DNA of 64,000 bases from Chryseosolibacter sp036402115 (GTDB lineage: Bacteria > Bacteroidota > Bacteroidia > Cytophagales > Cyclobacteriaceae): assembly GCA_036402115.1 (NCBI GenBank), contig DASWTM010000215.1, positions 1 through 64,000 on the forward strand. The letters run 5' to 3'. Position numbers and translations under genes: made by a program. The notes under the pieces are model-generated. The model did not search any database. It had not been told where the DNA came from and saw only the letters and a program-made list of their open reading frames with translations. Below are positions 25,483 through 35,032 of this stretch, piece by piece; positions within the stretch are counted from its first letter, which is position 1, and every line of letters begins with the position of its first letter.

Positions 25483-25695
25483 CTAGTTGTCATCCTTTAC
25501 ATATTCAAGAATGTCTCCGGGCTGGCAATCAAGTTCCTTGCAAATCGCCTCAAGGGTGGAAAAGCGAATTGCCTTCGCCTTTCCGGTTTTTAGAATAGAG
25601 AGATTTGCAAGCGTAAGGTCAATTTTTTCCGCAAGCTCTTTTGACTGCATCTTGCGCCTGGCGAGCATCACATCGAGGTTCACTACGATTGCCAT
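25483..25695 (-). CDS. Small XRE-type helix-turn-helix regulator
   Basis: A 70-residue DNA-binding protein. MAIVVNLDVMLARRKMQSKELAEKIDLTLANLS holds the helix-turn-helix, and AICKELDCQPGDILEY is the usual end of YozG-type regulators. It starts 3 bases after the DUF2975 gene and so is cotranscribed with it. Such regulators often accompany DUF2975 membrane proteins and may control their own operon. Confidence 0.87.
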   Translation of the reverse strand: MAIVVNLDVMLARRKMQSKELAEKIDLTLANLSILKTGKAKAIRFSTLEAICKELDCQPGDILEYVKDDN

Positions 25696-25698
25696 TGG

Positions 25699-26337
25699 TT
25701 AAACGGTTAAGTCAACTTCTTCTTTCAATTTCATTCCCTGCCTGAAGACCTCTGCGATCACAAGCACCAGGAGACCGACCAATATCCAGTTCCATAAAAA
25801 CTTGCCAGACCCCAGCAGGTATCCAACGCGATAACCAAGTCCTTTAGACACGCTTTCGATATTAAAGTGAGTCAAAATCCATTCTTTTCTAATGGCGCTG
25901 GCAATCCATTGGTAAGGCTCAATGAGGAGGAAAAGAATGCCAATGCGCTGAAGTCTTTTGATATTCTGCAGTGTGAATGTTTCATTTTTCCGGACGGAGA
26001 AAATAAATGCCCGGACCAATAATAGAACAATAAATAGAAAGACAATTTTGATGGTAGTTAAGATTAATCGTTGCAAGCGAATGGCCAAGCTTGTATTCTC
26101 AAATCTCAGACTCCATTCGCTTGTCACCAGTTGTGGCTTCATGACATCGCTCGTGGTAGCCGTTAAATCAAATGTCTGTGCATCCGGTTTCACGATGCTT
26201 TCGGCCGGGATGTTGGTGAACGTATAGCTTTCAGTCTTGCTTTCGTTCAGGCGTGTGAACTCATAGATAATCGCCAGCGCGGAGAGCGTGACGAACAGGT
26301 AGAATACGACATTAAACAATGAATAAAGTGTTTTCAT
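25699..26337 (-). CDS. DUF2975 membrane protein
   Basis: A 212-residue protein with four predicted membrane helices, at about 7-25, 93-112, 128-143 and 182-200, with an extracytoplasmic loop after the first. The layout matches DUF2975 proteins, whose role is unknown. It is paired with the HTH gene downstream and divergent from the padR-permease pair. A 26-base palindrome lies 50 bases upstream of its start. Confidence 0.82.
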   Translation of the reverse strand: MKTLYSLFNVVFYLFVTLSALAIIYEFTRLNESKTESYTFTNIPAESIVKPDAQTFDLTATTSDVMKPQLVTSEWSLRFENTSLAIRLQRLILTTIKIVFLFIVLLLVRAFIFSVRKNETFTLQNIKRLQRIGILFLLIEPYQWIASAIRKEWILTHFNIESVSKGLGYRVGYLLGSGKFLWNWILVGLLVLVIAEVFRQGMKLKEEVDLTV

Positions 26338-26385
26338 GAGAGAGTGTTTTTTAAATGATAATCGAATATCACCTAAAAAATATTG

Positions 26386-26411
26386 ATAAACAATAAATGT
26401 TTATTGTTTAT
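26386..26411. promoter_or_regulatory. 26-base perfect palindrome, likely operator
   Basis: ATAAACAATAAA (26386-26397) and TTTATTGTTTAT (26400-26411) are perfect inverted arms around TG. It lies between the divergent DUF2975 and padR genes, 48 bases from the first start and 75 from the second. A dimeric regulator site is the natural reading; which of the two nearby regulators binds is unknown. Confidence 0.65.
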
Positions 26412-26430
26412 ATCGGTGTACGGCATTTTA

Positions 26431-26471
26431 CATACAAAATGTGAATTGTGCCTTTATTTTACATACATTTG
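26431..26471 (+). promoter_or_regulatory. padR promoter with PadR-like operator half-sites
   Basis: TACATTTG (26464-26471) is an exact -7 box with TTG at 26446-26448 upstream, 16 bases before the padR ATG. ACATACAAAATGT just before it is an inverted ACAT/ATGT pair, the half-site type known for PadR proteins, and ACATACATTTG repeats the ACATAC part. This suggests that PadR represses its own operon. Confidence 0.55.
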
Positions 26472-26486
26472 ATTATAAAATGAATC

Positions 26487-26819
26487 ATGAAAGGAACGAA
26501 CCTTGGTGAATTTGAGGAGCTTGTGTTGCTTACTATTGCGGCTCTGATGAATGATGCCTACAGTGTAGGCATATGCGATGAATTGGAAAAACGGACAGGT
26601 CGTGTGACCAAGCTCGGTGTGGTTCATGCCGTCCTGAACAGGCTGGAGGAGAAAGGTTACGTTAAAAGTTCGCTGGGTGAGGCGACCAGCGTCCGAGGAG
26701 GGAAACGCAAGCGCTTTTACTCGATTACAAGTGCAGGCAAGGCTGCGCTGTTGAAATCCAAAGAAGTTCGTGATCAACTGTGGAACCTCATTCCTGATTT
26801 AGCCTTCAAGAATATCTAA
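26487..26819 (+). CDS. PadR-family transcriptional regulator
   Basis: A 110-residue winged-helix regulator. FEELVLLTIAALMNDAYSVGICDELEKRTGR and VTKLGVVHAVLNRLEEKGYVKS are the PadR DNA-binding core; SVRGGKRKRFYSITSAGKAAL is the wing. PadR proteins repress neighbouring membrane-protein genes and are released by a small ligand. The stop TAA is directly followed by the ATG of the permease gene, so the two are translated together. Confidence 0.94.
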   Translation: MKGTNLGEFEELVLLTIAALMNDAYSVGICDELEKRTGRVTKLGVVHAVLNRLEEKGYVKSSLGEATSVRGGKRKRFYSITSAGKAALLKSKEVRDQLWNLIPDLAFKNI

Positions 26820-29453
26820 ATGAAAGTGGAAAAGCCGATACAACCTCCGGGCTGGGCGCAACGATTCCTGAACTGGTATTGCAAGCCGGAGTTGCTCGAG
26901 GACCTTGAAGGAGATCTTCGCGAATACTTCGAGCGCAATGTGAAGTCAAAGGGCCCGTTTCGCGCGCGTGTCATCTATGTTCTTGACGTCTTTAAATTTT
27001 TGCGATCATATACCATCAGAAAGCCATCGTTCTTCAACACCTTAATCCATTACATTATGCTGATCAGCTATGTCAAAACCTCCACCCGGAATATTTATCG
27101 GAATAAGTTTTTTTCCGCCATCAACATTATCGGGTTGGCCATCAGCATGTCGGTTGGCTTGCTGATGATCAGCATGCTTCATGACGCCTATTCCTACGAC
27201 AAGTTTCACGAGAAGCATGATCGAATTTATCGGGTGATCAGCAGGTATGAATACAATGGCAGGAAAGATCAAGATTTCCATGCAACCACCTCCCTGCGGG
27301 CAGCAAAACTCATTGACGAAACGTTTACTGGGCCTGAAGGTGTTGTCATCCTTCACCGAGACTTCCGGGGCGATGTTACCGTGCAGGACAAAACCATCCC
27401 GTTAGACGGCTTGATGGCCAATGAGTCGTTTTTCGAGGTATTCTCGTTCAAGCTCCTGCAAGGCAACCCGATGAGTGCTTTAAAGATGCCCTTCTCAATT
27501 GTTTTGACGGAGAAATCGGCCCTCAAATTATTTAACGACACCAATGTTCTTGGTAAAACTTTGGTGTTAAATCATGACAGGCAATATACCGTCACCGGAA
27601 TAATGGAAGATGTTCCAAAGTTTTCGCACCTTCAATTTGATATGCTGGCTTCTCTCAGCACACGTGAAGTGACGGAGAAGGACAACAAAGACGAGATGAG
27701 TTGGGATAATATGTGGAGCGTCTACACATACTTACTGATGCCAAAGGAGGCCAACCTTGACGTTCTTCGCGAAAGTCTCGACCGGATGAGTGCAAAGGAA
27801 GATGCGACTGTAAAGCTGACGCGCATCGAGCTGGATGTCGAACGTATGGATGGGATTATTGCCGGAGAGAATCGGAGCAATCAACTCGGGCCAACTATTG
27901 GTAGCACTGTAATTTACATTTTCGGGCTGCTCACACTCATCGTACTTATTTCAGCTTGCTTCAATTACACGAATCTCAGTGTTGCACGTTCCTTTCGCAG
28001 GTCTAAGGAGGTTGGAATTCGCAAGACAGTTGGTGCGTTGAAGAGCCATGTGGCTACGCAATTCATAGTCGAATCAATAGTCATTTCCATCATGGCGCTC
28101 TTTCTCGCATTCATAATTTTCCTCCTGGTACGACCTCATTTTATTGGCATTGAATATTCGCTTCAAGTGTTGCTGACACTCGATCTTACGCCTTCCCTTA
28201 TTATTCTGTTTATCGTCTTTGCGATTATTGTTGGTCTTGTGGCGGGTTTAGTGCCGGCACTTTTCTTTTCAAAACTTGATGCAATCCAGGTGCTTAAGAA
28301 TCTTTCGTCTAAAAATATAATCAGAGGGCTGACCATGAGGAAGGCCTTAATTGTGTTCCAGTACACCATCTCGATTATGTTTATTACGGGTACGGCAATC
28401 ATGTACCGTCAATACAAACATTTTCTTGCTTATGATCTCGGTTTCAGTACAGCCAACATAATAAATATCCGCTTGCAGGACGGGAAAGCCGATTTGTTAA
28501 AGAAAGAGCTTGAAGAGTTGCCCGAGGTGCAAGGAATTTCAAAGTCGGCTATGGTGATGAGTGTTGGAAATTATTATGCGGTACAGATGAAGTATCACAA
28601 AAATCCACAAGACTCCGGTTCCGTATATTTTAACAGCATAGACGAACATTTTATTCCTCTTCATAATATCGAACTGGTGGCTGGAAGAAATTTTGTGAAC
28701 GTAGCAGACTCTGCTGCAGAAGGTGAGGTTATTGTAAACAAACACGTGCTGAAGAAATACAACATTTCGCCCTCAGATCCTGAGAAAGCACTAGGCGAAA
28801 TCGTCCAATTAAATAAGAATCAAGTCCAGATCATCGGGGTGGTTGATGACTTCGAGTACGGAAGGGCAAATAATCGCGCCAACAAAGAAGTCGTTCTCCG
28901 GTATTCGAAAAGCCCGGGATACCTGAATGTCAAAATATTATCGGATGACTGGATTGAAACAAAAGCAAAGATTGAAGCCATCTGTAAAAAGATTGATCCT
29001 GTACATTCGCCAGATGTAAAATTTTATAGCCACCAGATTGAGGAAAGCTTTCAAGGATTGAAGGCTGCGATAAAACTGGGTGGGTTCATCGCATTTCTTG
29101 TTATCGTGATTTCCTCGGTTGGGTTGCTTGGTATGGTTGTCTACACCACCGAAACAAGGATGAAAGAAGTAAGCATTCGTAAAGTGCTCGGAGCCTCCGA
29201 AGCTGGTATTCTGATCTTGCTTAGCAGAGGATTCGTTTTCCTCTTGCTGGTGTCGGCTTCGATAGCGCTGCCAGTTACTTTCGTATTTTACGATCAGGTG
29301 ATGCTTCCTCAGATTGCGAACCACGCACCCATGGGCGTATCCGAATTTGTTATTGGAATTCTTGCGATTCTTAGTATTGCCTTGGCGATGATCGGTTCGC
29401 AGACTTTTAAAGTTGCCCGAACAAATCCGGCAGAAATTCTCAAGGCAGAGTAA
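26820..29453 (+). CDS. MacB/FtsX-type ABC permease with N-terminal prefix domain
   Basis: An 877-residue membrane protein. The first 70 residues (GWAQRFLNWYCKPELLEDLEGDLREYFERN) form the 'permease prefix' domain linked to PadR in this phylum. Then follow two FtsX/MacB units, each with helices and a large extracytoplasmic domain. RNIYRNKFFSAINIIGLAISMSVG is the first start, with RRSKEVGIRKTVGA and MKEVSIRKVLGA as the coupling helices. No ATPase gene is near, so the partner is elsewhere. It probably exports or senses an antibiotic or lipid-like substrate. The substrate is unknown. Confidence 0.9.
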   Translation: MKVEKPIQPPGWAQRFLNWYCKPELLEDLEGDLREYFERNVKSKGPFRARVIYVLDVFKFLRSYTIRKPSFFNTLIHYIMLISYVKTSTRNIYRNKFFSAINIIGLAISMSVGLLMISMLHDAYSYDKFHEKHDRIYRVISRYEYNGRKDQDFHATTSLRAAKLIDETFTGPEGVVILHRDFRGDVTVQDKTIPLDGLMANESFFEVFSFKLLQGNPMSALKMPFSIVLTEKSALKLFNDTNVLGKTLVLNHDRQYTVTGIMEDVPKFSHLQFDMLASLSTREVTEKDNKDEMSWDNMWSVYTYLLMPKEANLDVLRESLDRMSAKEDATVKLTRIELDVERMDGIIAGENRSNQLGPTIGSTVIYIFGLLTLIVLISACFNYTNLSVARSFRRSKEVGIRKTVGALKSHVATQFIVESIVISIMALFLAFIIFLLVRPHFIGIEYSLQVLLTLDLTPSLIILFIVFAIIVGLVAGLVPALFFSKLDAIQVLKNLSSKNIIRGLTMRKALIVFQYTISIMFITGTAIMYRQYKHFLAYDLGFSTANIINIRLQDGKADLLKKELEELPEVQGISKSAMVMSVGNYYAVQMKYHKNPQDSGSVYFNSIDEHFIPLHNIELVAGRNFVNVADSAAEGEVIVNKHVLKKYNISPSDPEKALGEIVQLNKNQVQIIGVVDDFEYGRANNRANKEVVLRYSKSPGYLNVKILSDDWIETKAKIEAICKKIDPVHSPDVKFYSHQIEESFQGLKAAIKLGGFIAFLVIVISSVGLLGMVVYTTETRMKEVSIRKVLGASEAGILILLSRGFVFLLLVSASIALPVTFVFYDQVMLPQIANHAPMGVSEFVIGILAILSIALAMIGSQTFKVARTNPAEILKAE

Positions 29454-29978
29454 TCAGTCGCGATAAGGAATTTGAGTGAATGAACCTCCGGTGATCGATA
29501 GCATTTCACCAGTGTCACTGTGTGCCACGGTGCACTCGAAAGTTCCTGAGACGAACTTGTTTGTTGTATCGATGCTGGTAATCACAATTTTTCCAACCAC
29601 ATCGGTGCCAACAAACAATGATGAGTATGCGTTGCTGGAGGGTGCCCCTTCGGGTGTGTAATAAATGATGCCCGTGTTTGCCGGGAGGTCTTTGCCTTCA
29701 ACCGTATACTCTCCGACATCCATGAGCTTGAACACATCGTGAGTCGATGCTCTTAACATAATGATGTACTTTCCATTCGGTGTGTTATAGGCTGCATCGA
29801 CTCCTACGCTTGGGTTACCCGTAAGACTGGCTGACGTAACAACCGCAGAGGCGGATACAGAAAGCATCTCCGTTCCATCGATAGTCATCATTACCATACC
29901 TGCCGGGGCTTTTTTGCTCTCCGGATCGCTGGAGCAGGCAGTAAGGGCAAGAAGCAGGAAAACAGCAATTCTTTTCAT
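29454..29978 (-). CDS. Predicted lipoprotein, DUF6252-like
   Basis: A 174-residue protein with lipobox LTAC (Cys15). The mature part is beta-rich, with MTIDGTEMLSVSASAV at the start and FVSGTFECTVAHSDTGEMLSITGGSF at the end, which resembles DUF6252 proteins of Bacteroidota. The function is not known. Its stop abuts that of the convergent permease gene, with no base between them. Confidence 0.65.
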   Translation of the reverse strand: MKRIAVFLLLALTACSSDPESKKAPAGMVMMTIDGTEMLSVSASAVVTSASLTGNPSVGVDAAYNTPNGKYIIMLRASTHDVFKLMDVGEYTVEGKDLPANTGIIYYTPEGAPSSNAYSSLFVGTDVVGKIVITSIDTTNKFVSGTFECTVAHSDTGEMLSITGGSFTQIPYRD

Positions 29979-30406
29979 CGATTTTTCCGTTTGACGGGGG
30001 CGCTAACAACCCGAATTTAGGAAAAAAGCCCCAGGTTGTACATCCCGATGGTCTTCTAAGTAGGTACACATTCAATGCGCATGTGGGCTTTTCTCACAAA
30101 CCGAATGTTCCAATGCCTGGTTTTTATTACATGATTAACCTGACAGCGCTAGTTCATTTAGGAACAAAAAGCCGCGCCTTACACCGATATGTAGTCTTTA
30201 CCGAGGCCGAGCAATTTTGATCTTCCTGATTCCCGGCAAAAAACATTTGTAATTCATTCAGACCTTACATAAAGGATGCCTTTGACCCGCCACATAATAC
30301 CCTGTTTTTTTGATGGTCTCTGCAAAATCTCGTAAATTTTGAAGTTTTCCCGACTAGCTTTTTAATTGTTACCTAACCCATTGGTTCGTCAAACTTCAAC
30401 CAGGAC
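29979..30406. other. Intergenic region before the HYR operon
   Basis: A 428-base gap that must hold the promoters of the divergent lipoprotein gene and the HYR operon. I see no exact TAnnTTTG box with a TTTG partner and no gene. Short GC-rich inverted pairs occur, such as GGGGC near 29997 and GCCCC near 30028, but nothing clear. Confidence 0.4.
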
Positions 30407-33400
30407 GTGAAGCGTGGCGGACACCATTTTTTAATGAAGCGTGTTGATCATTTTTTGGCTAGTAATTATAGGGGCGCGTTTCTGTTCCTGGCGATGCTGC
30501 TCATTGGCATTAGTTCATATGGCCAGGCGTGTAATTGTCCGCCCGTTGCTTCATGCGGCCCGTGCCAGGGGGGAATGACGCGGCTGACGTTCCGGTTCCA
30601 TGATTCCCGTGTACTACAATTGTTTGCCGCTGACGTGAGCGTTTCAGATGGGGGTGGCGAAATTTTTCGCGGTCCACTGCGCGATGGCGATACGTTTATC
30701 GTTGACCGAGCGGGTAATTTGTTTGAGGATAATGAGCTGACCCTGGTCGTTGATCTCCTGTCGGTCACCACAATCACAACCTCGTGTGCGACACCGATTT
30801 TCGTTGGCGATCAATTCGGTGACTTTGAAGTCATTTCAGGGAGGAGCATGAATAACACAGCCATTTGTTGCGCGGCATCCGATATGGAAACCGTACCGCC
30901 TAGCATTACGTGTCCTCCAAATATTTCGGTTTCAACTTCTTCCGGATGTACCCAACTGGTCGAGTGGGATGATCCGCTCACGTCAGATAACTGCGGAACA
31001 GTAACGTTAGGCTCGACACGTGCTTCGGGTTCACAATTTGCAATCGGGGTGACTACCGTTACGTATACCGCTACTGACCGGTATGGCAACTCTTCAAGCT
31101 GTTCCTTTACCGTTACAGTCAATGATGGTTCAAATCCGGTTATTAACAATCCTCCCCAGAACATAACGATCAACGCAGACGACAACGCGTGCGGTAAAAA
31201 TGTCTCATGGACTGCGCCAACTGCATCTGACAATTGTGCAACCGGGCTCACCTTGACGAGTACGAAAAATCCTGGAGACTTTTTTCCGGTAGGAACAACT
31301 GCTGTCACGTATACTGCGCGCGATGGCTCAGGTCGGCAGGTAACGCACACGTTTAATGTTGTTGTCAACGATGCCACAAGTCCTGTCATCACAGGTTGTC
31401 CGGGTAACATGACCGTTAACGCAGACGCGGCTGCGGGAACCTGTGGTGCAAATGTGACGTGGACCGCGCCAACCGCATCTGATAATTGTTCGAGTGGCTT
31501 TACGTTCACCAGCAACAAAAATCCCGGTGACCGTTTCCCTGTTGGGACGACCGTAGTCACCTACACCGCCAGAGATGCAGGTGGAAGACAAACTACGTGT
31601 TCATTCAACGTTGTCGTTGTAGATGCGACCAGTCCGGTGGTCAGCGGTTGTCCTTCAAATATCACTGTCAACGCTGATGCGTCTCCAAATTCGTGCGGTA
31701 CAGTTGTCAATTGGACAGCACCAACAGCTTCGGATAATTGTACTACGGGCCTCACCTTTACCAGTAACCGTGCCCCGGGCCAGTCTTTTTCTGTCGGAAC
31801 CACCGCTGTGACATATACAGCCCGCGATGCAGCAGGAAATCAGACTACGTGTACATTCAATGTTACGGTAAAGGATGTCACTCTACCAACGTTCGCGAAT
31901 TGCCCAACATCGATTACTGTCAATGCTTCACCAGATGCGTGCAACGCCATCGTCCCCTGGACAGCTCCAACAGTTTCCGATAACTGTTCGGTCACAGTAG
32001 CGAACACGCACAATCCGGGTTCAGCGTTTTCAGTTGGAACAACAACCGTCACATACACCGCAACTGATGGCGCGGGAAATCAGGCCACCTGTTCTTTCAA
32101 CGTGATCGTTAAAGATGTGACAAAGCCTGTGGTGACTAGTTGCCCTTCAAACATTTCCTTGACAACGGCAACCTGCGGTGCTGCTGTCAGTTGGACACCT
32201 CCAACGGCCACAGATATTTGTGGCGTTACACTCACGAGCAATTTCGCTCCCGGGGCTACCTTCCCGGTAGGCACAACTGCCGTTACTTACACAGCAACCG
32301 ATCCTTCAGGAAATTCACAGACGTGTACGTTCAATGTAACGGTTGTCGACAATGTACTGCCTGTTATCGCTGGCTGCAACACTGGCACGATCCAAGTCAT
32401 TGCACCCTCAAACTCGTGTAATGCGGTGGCAACATGGACACTTCCCACGGCATCTGATAATTGTTCGGTGGTGTTGACCAGCACACACAATCCAGGCGCA
32501 ACATTTCCTGTTGGAATGACTGATGTCACCTACACGGCTACCGATCCCTCCGGCAATAAAACGACCTGTACATTTAAAGTGCATGTACGAGATCAAACGC
32601 TGCCGGTCTTCAGCGGATGCATAGCAACCCCGATAACCGTTAATGCAACAACGGCCTGTGGCGCAACGGTCAACTGGACTGCGCCAACAGCTTCTGATAA
32701 TTGCAGCGCGACTGTGACGTCCACCCATTCGCCCGGAACGTCATTCCCGATAGGAACAACACTGGTGACGTATACCGCGGAGGATCCAGCGGGAAACATT
32801 GCTCAATGTACTTTCAATGTGGTTGTAATTGACAACAGTGCACCCATCATGAGTGGATGCCCTGCCAACATTCAACAGTCACTGACCGGTGCCGCGTGCA
32901 ACGTGAATGTGTCGTGGACGCCACCAACATTCACAGACAACTGTGCCGTCACAGTGACGAGCACGCATTCTCCAGGCGATCAATTCGCGCTGGGTACGAC
33001 TACTGTTACCTACACAGCCCAAGACCCATCGAACAATACAAAGACGTGTTCGTTTAATGTTATTGTGACCGATGCGAGTCCTCCGGTAATCTCGAATTGT
33101 CCAGTAGACATCACGTTGACCGCGTCCTCTTCTTGTAATGCAACAGCCACCTGGACCGCCCCCACGTTCACCGATAACTGCAGTGCAACGATGGTAGGAT
33201 CGCATACACCAGGGCAAAATTTTCCCGTAGGCTCTACGACTGTCACGTACACAGTCAAGGATGGTTCGAACAATCAATCTACCTGCAGCTTCAAGGTGAC
33301 AGTAGTCGATTCTACGCTTCCCGTTATTCAGAATTGCCCGACTGACATTACGGTTGCTATGGACGTGGGTGCATGCAGCAAGACTGTAACGTGGGCACTC

Positions 33401-35032
33401 CCAACCGCCTCAGACAACTGCTCCGTTGCCCTGACAAGCAACTTTCCATCCGGGTACAATTTTCCCGAGGGTACAACTGTAGTGACGTATACAGCGGTCG
33501 ATGGGTCCGGTAATGTTGCGACCTGTTCTTTTAACGTGATCGTGCGCGATCAGACATTGCCTGTTCTATTGACAACTCCGTCCGATATAAGCGTTACCGC
33601 CTCAGCATCATGTAGCGCTACCGCTGACTGGGCCGCTCCAACGTTCTCCGATAACTGCGGACCGTTGACGATTACATCGACACATAATCCAAACACAACG
33701 TTCAACCTGGGTGAGACCATTGTAACCTACACCGCGAAAGATCCAAGTGGTAATACCACAACGAGTCAGTTCAAAGTGAACGTTGTTGACACGACAAAGC
33801 CCGTGATATCCAAGTGTTCAGGAAACATTATTGCGAGTGCCACGGAAGGTTGCAATGCTTCGGTAACCTGGGCTCCACCAACCGCCTCAGACAATTGTCA
33901 GGTGACCATGACTTCGACTCATCAGCCAGGGGCAACGTTTCCACTAGGCGCAACTGTGGTCACTTATACCGCCATGGATGCAGCAGGCAATTCAAGTACA
34001 TGCTCATTCACGGTTTCGGTGGTGGATGACACTGCTCCGGTATTCACAAACTGCCCGACAGATTTGATCGTGAGTGCGGGAAGTTCCTGTGCAGCCCCGG
34101 CCACGTGGACTGCTCCGTCTGTTTCTGACTGCAGTGACGTAATTACCACGTCAACCCATTCACCTGGCGATATCTTCCCTGTAGGATCAACGGTGGTGAC
34201 TTACATAGCAAAAGATTTGAACGGAAAAATTGCAACGTGTAGTTTCACCGTTGTGGTGCAGGATCAGCGTGTTCCTGAGTTTTCCGGATGTCCATCGGCT
34301 ATCATCGTGGACGCGACAACGGGCTGCGATGCTCCGGTATCATGGACGCCACCCATTGCCACAGACAATTGTGGAATCGCTTCGCTGACAAGTTCACACG
34401 AGCCCGGTCTTTTTTCCGTAGGTATTACGACTGTCACCTATCAGGCAACCGATGTGCATGGAAATGTTTCTACCTGTGAATTCACCGTCACGGTTCGCAA
34501 CCAAAAGCCACCGGTAATCTCAAATTGTCCTGCCGATCAGACGTTGAAAATAACCTATGAAGATGGTGCCGTTGCTAGTTGGACCGAGCCCTTTGCATCG
34601 GTGCAATGCGGAGAGGTGACACTGACTTCGACCTACGCATCTGGTCATGAATTTCCATTGGGAGAGACATTAGTTGAATATCGAGCAACGGATGACGCGG
34701 GCAATTCGTCAACGTGTTCGTTTTTAATCACTGTCGCATATGAAGAACTGGAGATTGATGTAACCAAACTTCTGACACCCGATGGCGATGGAATAAACGA
34801 TTCGTGGGAGTTGTCAAACCTGGGCAAGTTCAGAGAGAATAAAGTGACGATTTTTGATCGATGGGGTGGTGTTGTCTACGCAGCATCGGGATATAATAAT
34901 CAGACGGTAGTCTGGAAAGGAGAGAATGCTTCCGGTGGAACGGTGCCGACTGGCACATATTTTTACACCATTACAGTTCGCTTCCGTGAAGACTATCTTG
35001 AGAAAAAGGGCTTTATCGAAGTAGTACGATGA
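30407..35032 (+). CDS. Giant HYR-repeat surface protein with T9SS type B sorting domain
   Basis: A 1541-residue secreted protein. A signal peptide lies at about 20-40 (FLFLAMLLIGISSYGQ), a cysteine-rich N-terminal domain at about 41-160, then 16 HYR repeats of about 80 residues (about 163-1444), and a T9SS type B C-terminal domain (LTPDGDGINDSWELSNL to the end). HYR repeats are immunoglobulin-like and occur in adhesins. Each has the pattern C-P, C, W-T-P-T-A-S-D-N-C, PG-F-G-T-VTYTA-D-GN-C. It probably crosses the outer membrane by T9SS and attaches to the surface. The start is GTG at 30407; ATG at 30434 is an alternative. The next gene overlaps by 4 bases. Confidence 0.93.
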   Translation: MKRGGHHFLMKRVDHFLASNYRGAFLFLAMLLIGISSYGQACNCPPVASCGPCQGGMTRLTFRFHDSRVLQLFAADVSVSDGGGEIFRGPLRDGDTFIVDRAGNLFEDNELTLVVDLLSVTTITTSCATPIFVGDQFGDFEVISGRSMNNTAICCAASDMETVPPSITCPPNISVSTSSGCTQLVEWDDPLTSDNCGTVTLGSTRASGSQFAIGVTTVTYTATDRYGNSSSCSFTVTVNDGSNPVINNPPQNITINADDNACGKNVSWTAPTASDNCATGLTLTSTKNPGDFFPVGTTAVTYTARDGSGRQVTHTFNVVVNDATSPVITGCPGNMTVNADAAAGTCGANVTWTAPTASDNCSSGFTFTSNKNPGDRFPVGTTVVTYTARDAGGRQTTCSFNVVVVDATSPVVSGCPSNITVNADASPNSCGTVVNWTAPTASDNCTTGLTFTSNRAPGQSFSVGTTAVTYTARDAAGNQTTCTFNVTVKDVTLPTFANCPTSITVNASPDACNAIVPWTAPTVSDNCSVTVANTHNPGSAFSVGTTTVTYTATDGAGNQATCSFNVIVKDVTKPVVTSCPSNISLTTATCGAAVSWTPPTATDICGVTLTSNFAPGATFPVGTTAVTYTATDPSGNSQTCTFNVTVVDNVLPVIAGCNTGTIQVIAPSNSCNAVATWTLPTASDNCSVVLTSTHNPGATFPVGMTDVTYTATDPSGNKTTCTFKVHVRDQTLPVFSGCIATPITVNATTACGATVNWTAPTASDNCSATVTSTHSPGTSFPIGTTLVTYTAEDPAGNIAQCTFNVVVIDNSAPIMSGCPANIQQSLTGAACNVNVSWTPPTFTDNCAVTVTSTHSPGDQFALGTTTVTYTAQDPSNNTKTCSFNVIVTDASPPVISNCPVDITLTASSSCNATATWTAPTFTDNCSATMVGSHTPGQNFPVGSTTVTYTVKDGSNNQSTCSFKVTVVDSTLPVIQNCPTDITVAMDVGACSKTVTWALPTASDNCSVALTSNFPSGYNFPEGTTVVTYTAVDGSGNVATCSFNVIVRDQTLPVLLTTPSDISVTASASCSATADWAAPTFSDNCGPLTITSTHNPNTTFNLGETIVTYTAKDPSGNTTTSQFKVNVVDTTKPVISKCSGNIIASATEGCNASVTWAPPTASDNCQVTMTSTHQPGATFPLGATVVTYTAMDAAGNSSTCSFTVSVVDDTAPVFTNCPTDLIVSAGSSCAAPATWTAPSVSDCSDVITTSTHSPGDIFPVGSTVVTYIAKDLNGKIATCSFTVVVQDQRVPEFSGCPSAIIVDATTGCDAPVSWTPPIATDNCGIASLTSSHEPGLFSVGITTVTYQATDVHGNVSTCEFTVTVRNQKPPVISNCPADQTLKITYEDGAVASWTEPFASVQCGEVTLTSTYASGHEFPLGETLVEYRATDDAGNSSTCSFLITVAYEELEIDVTKLLTPDGDGINDSWELSNLGKFRENKVTIFDRWGGVVYAASGYNNQTVVWKGENASGGTVPTGTYFYTITVRFREDYLEKKGFIEVVR
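30893..34741 (+). repeat. 16 tandem HYR-domain coding repeats, about 240 bases each
   Basis: The repeat unit is about 80 codons and recurs 16 times, well conserved around TASDNC, VGTTxVTYTA and TCSFNV. Repeats 2, 3 and 4 are the closest to each other at the DNA level. Unit 6 has TDICG and unit 14 has SDCSD instead of the usual DNC. Tandem repeats of this kind can expand or shrink by recombination. Confidence 0.85.

Noticed and set aside
30811..33277. Long open frames on the reverse strand inside the HYR gene
   Set aside because: They mirror the repeat structure and codon bias of the real gene and have no family likeness.
30893..34741. CRISPR-like periodic repeats
   Set aside because: The period is about 240 bases and the repeats encode HYR domains. 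No CRISPR array was found in the window.
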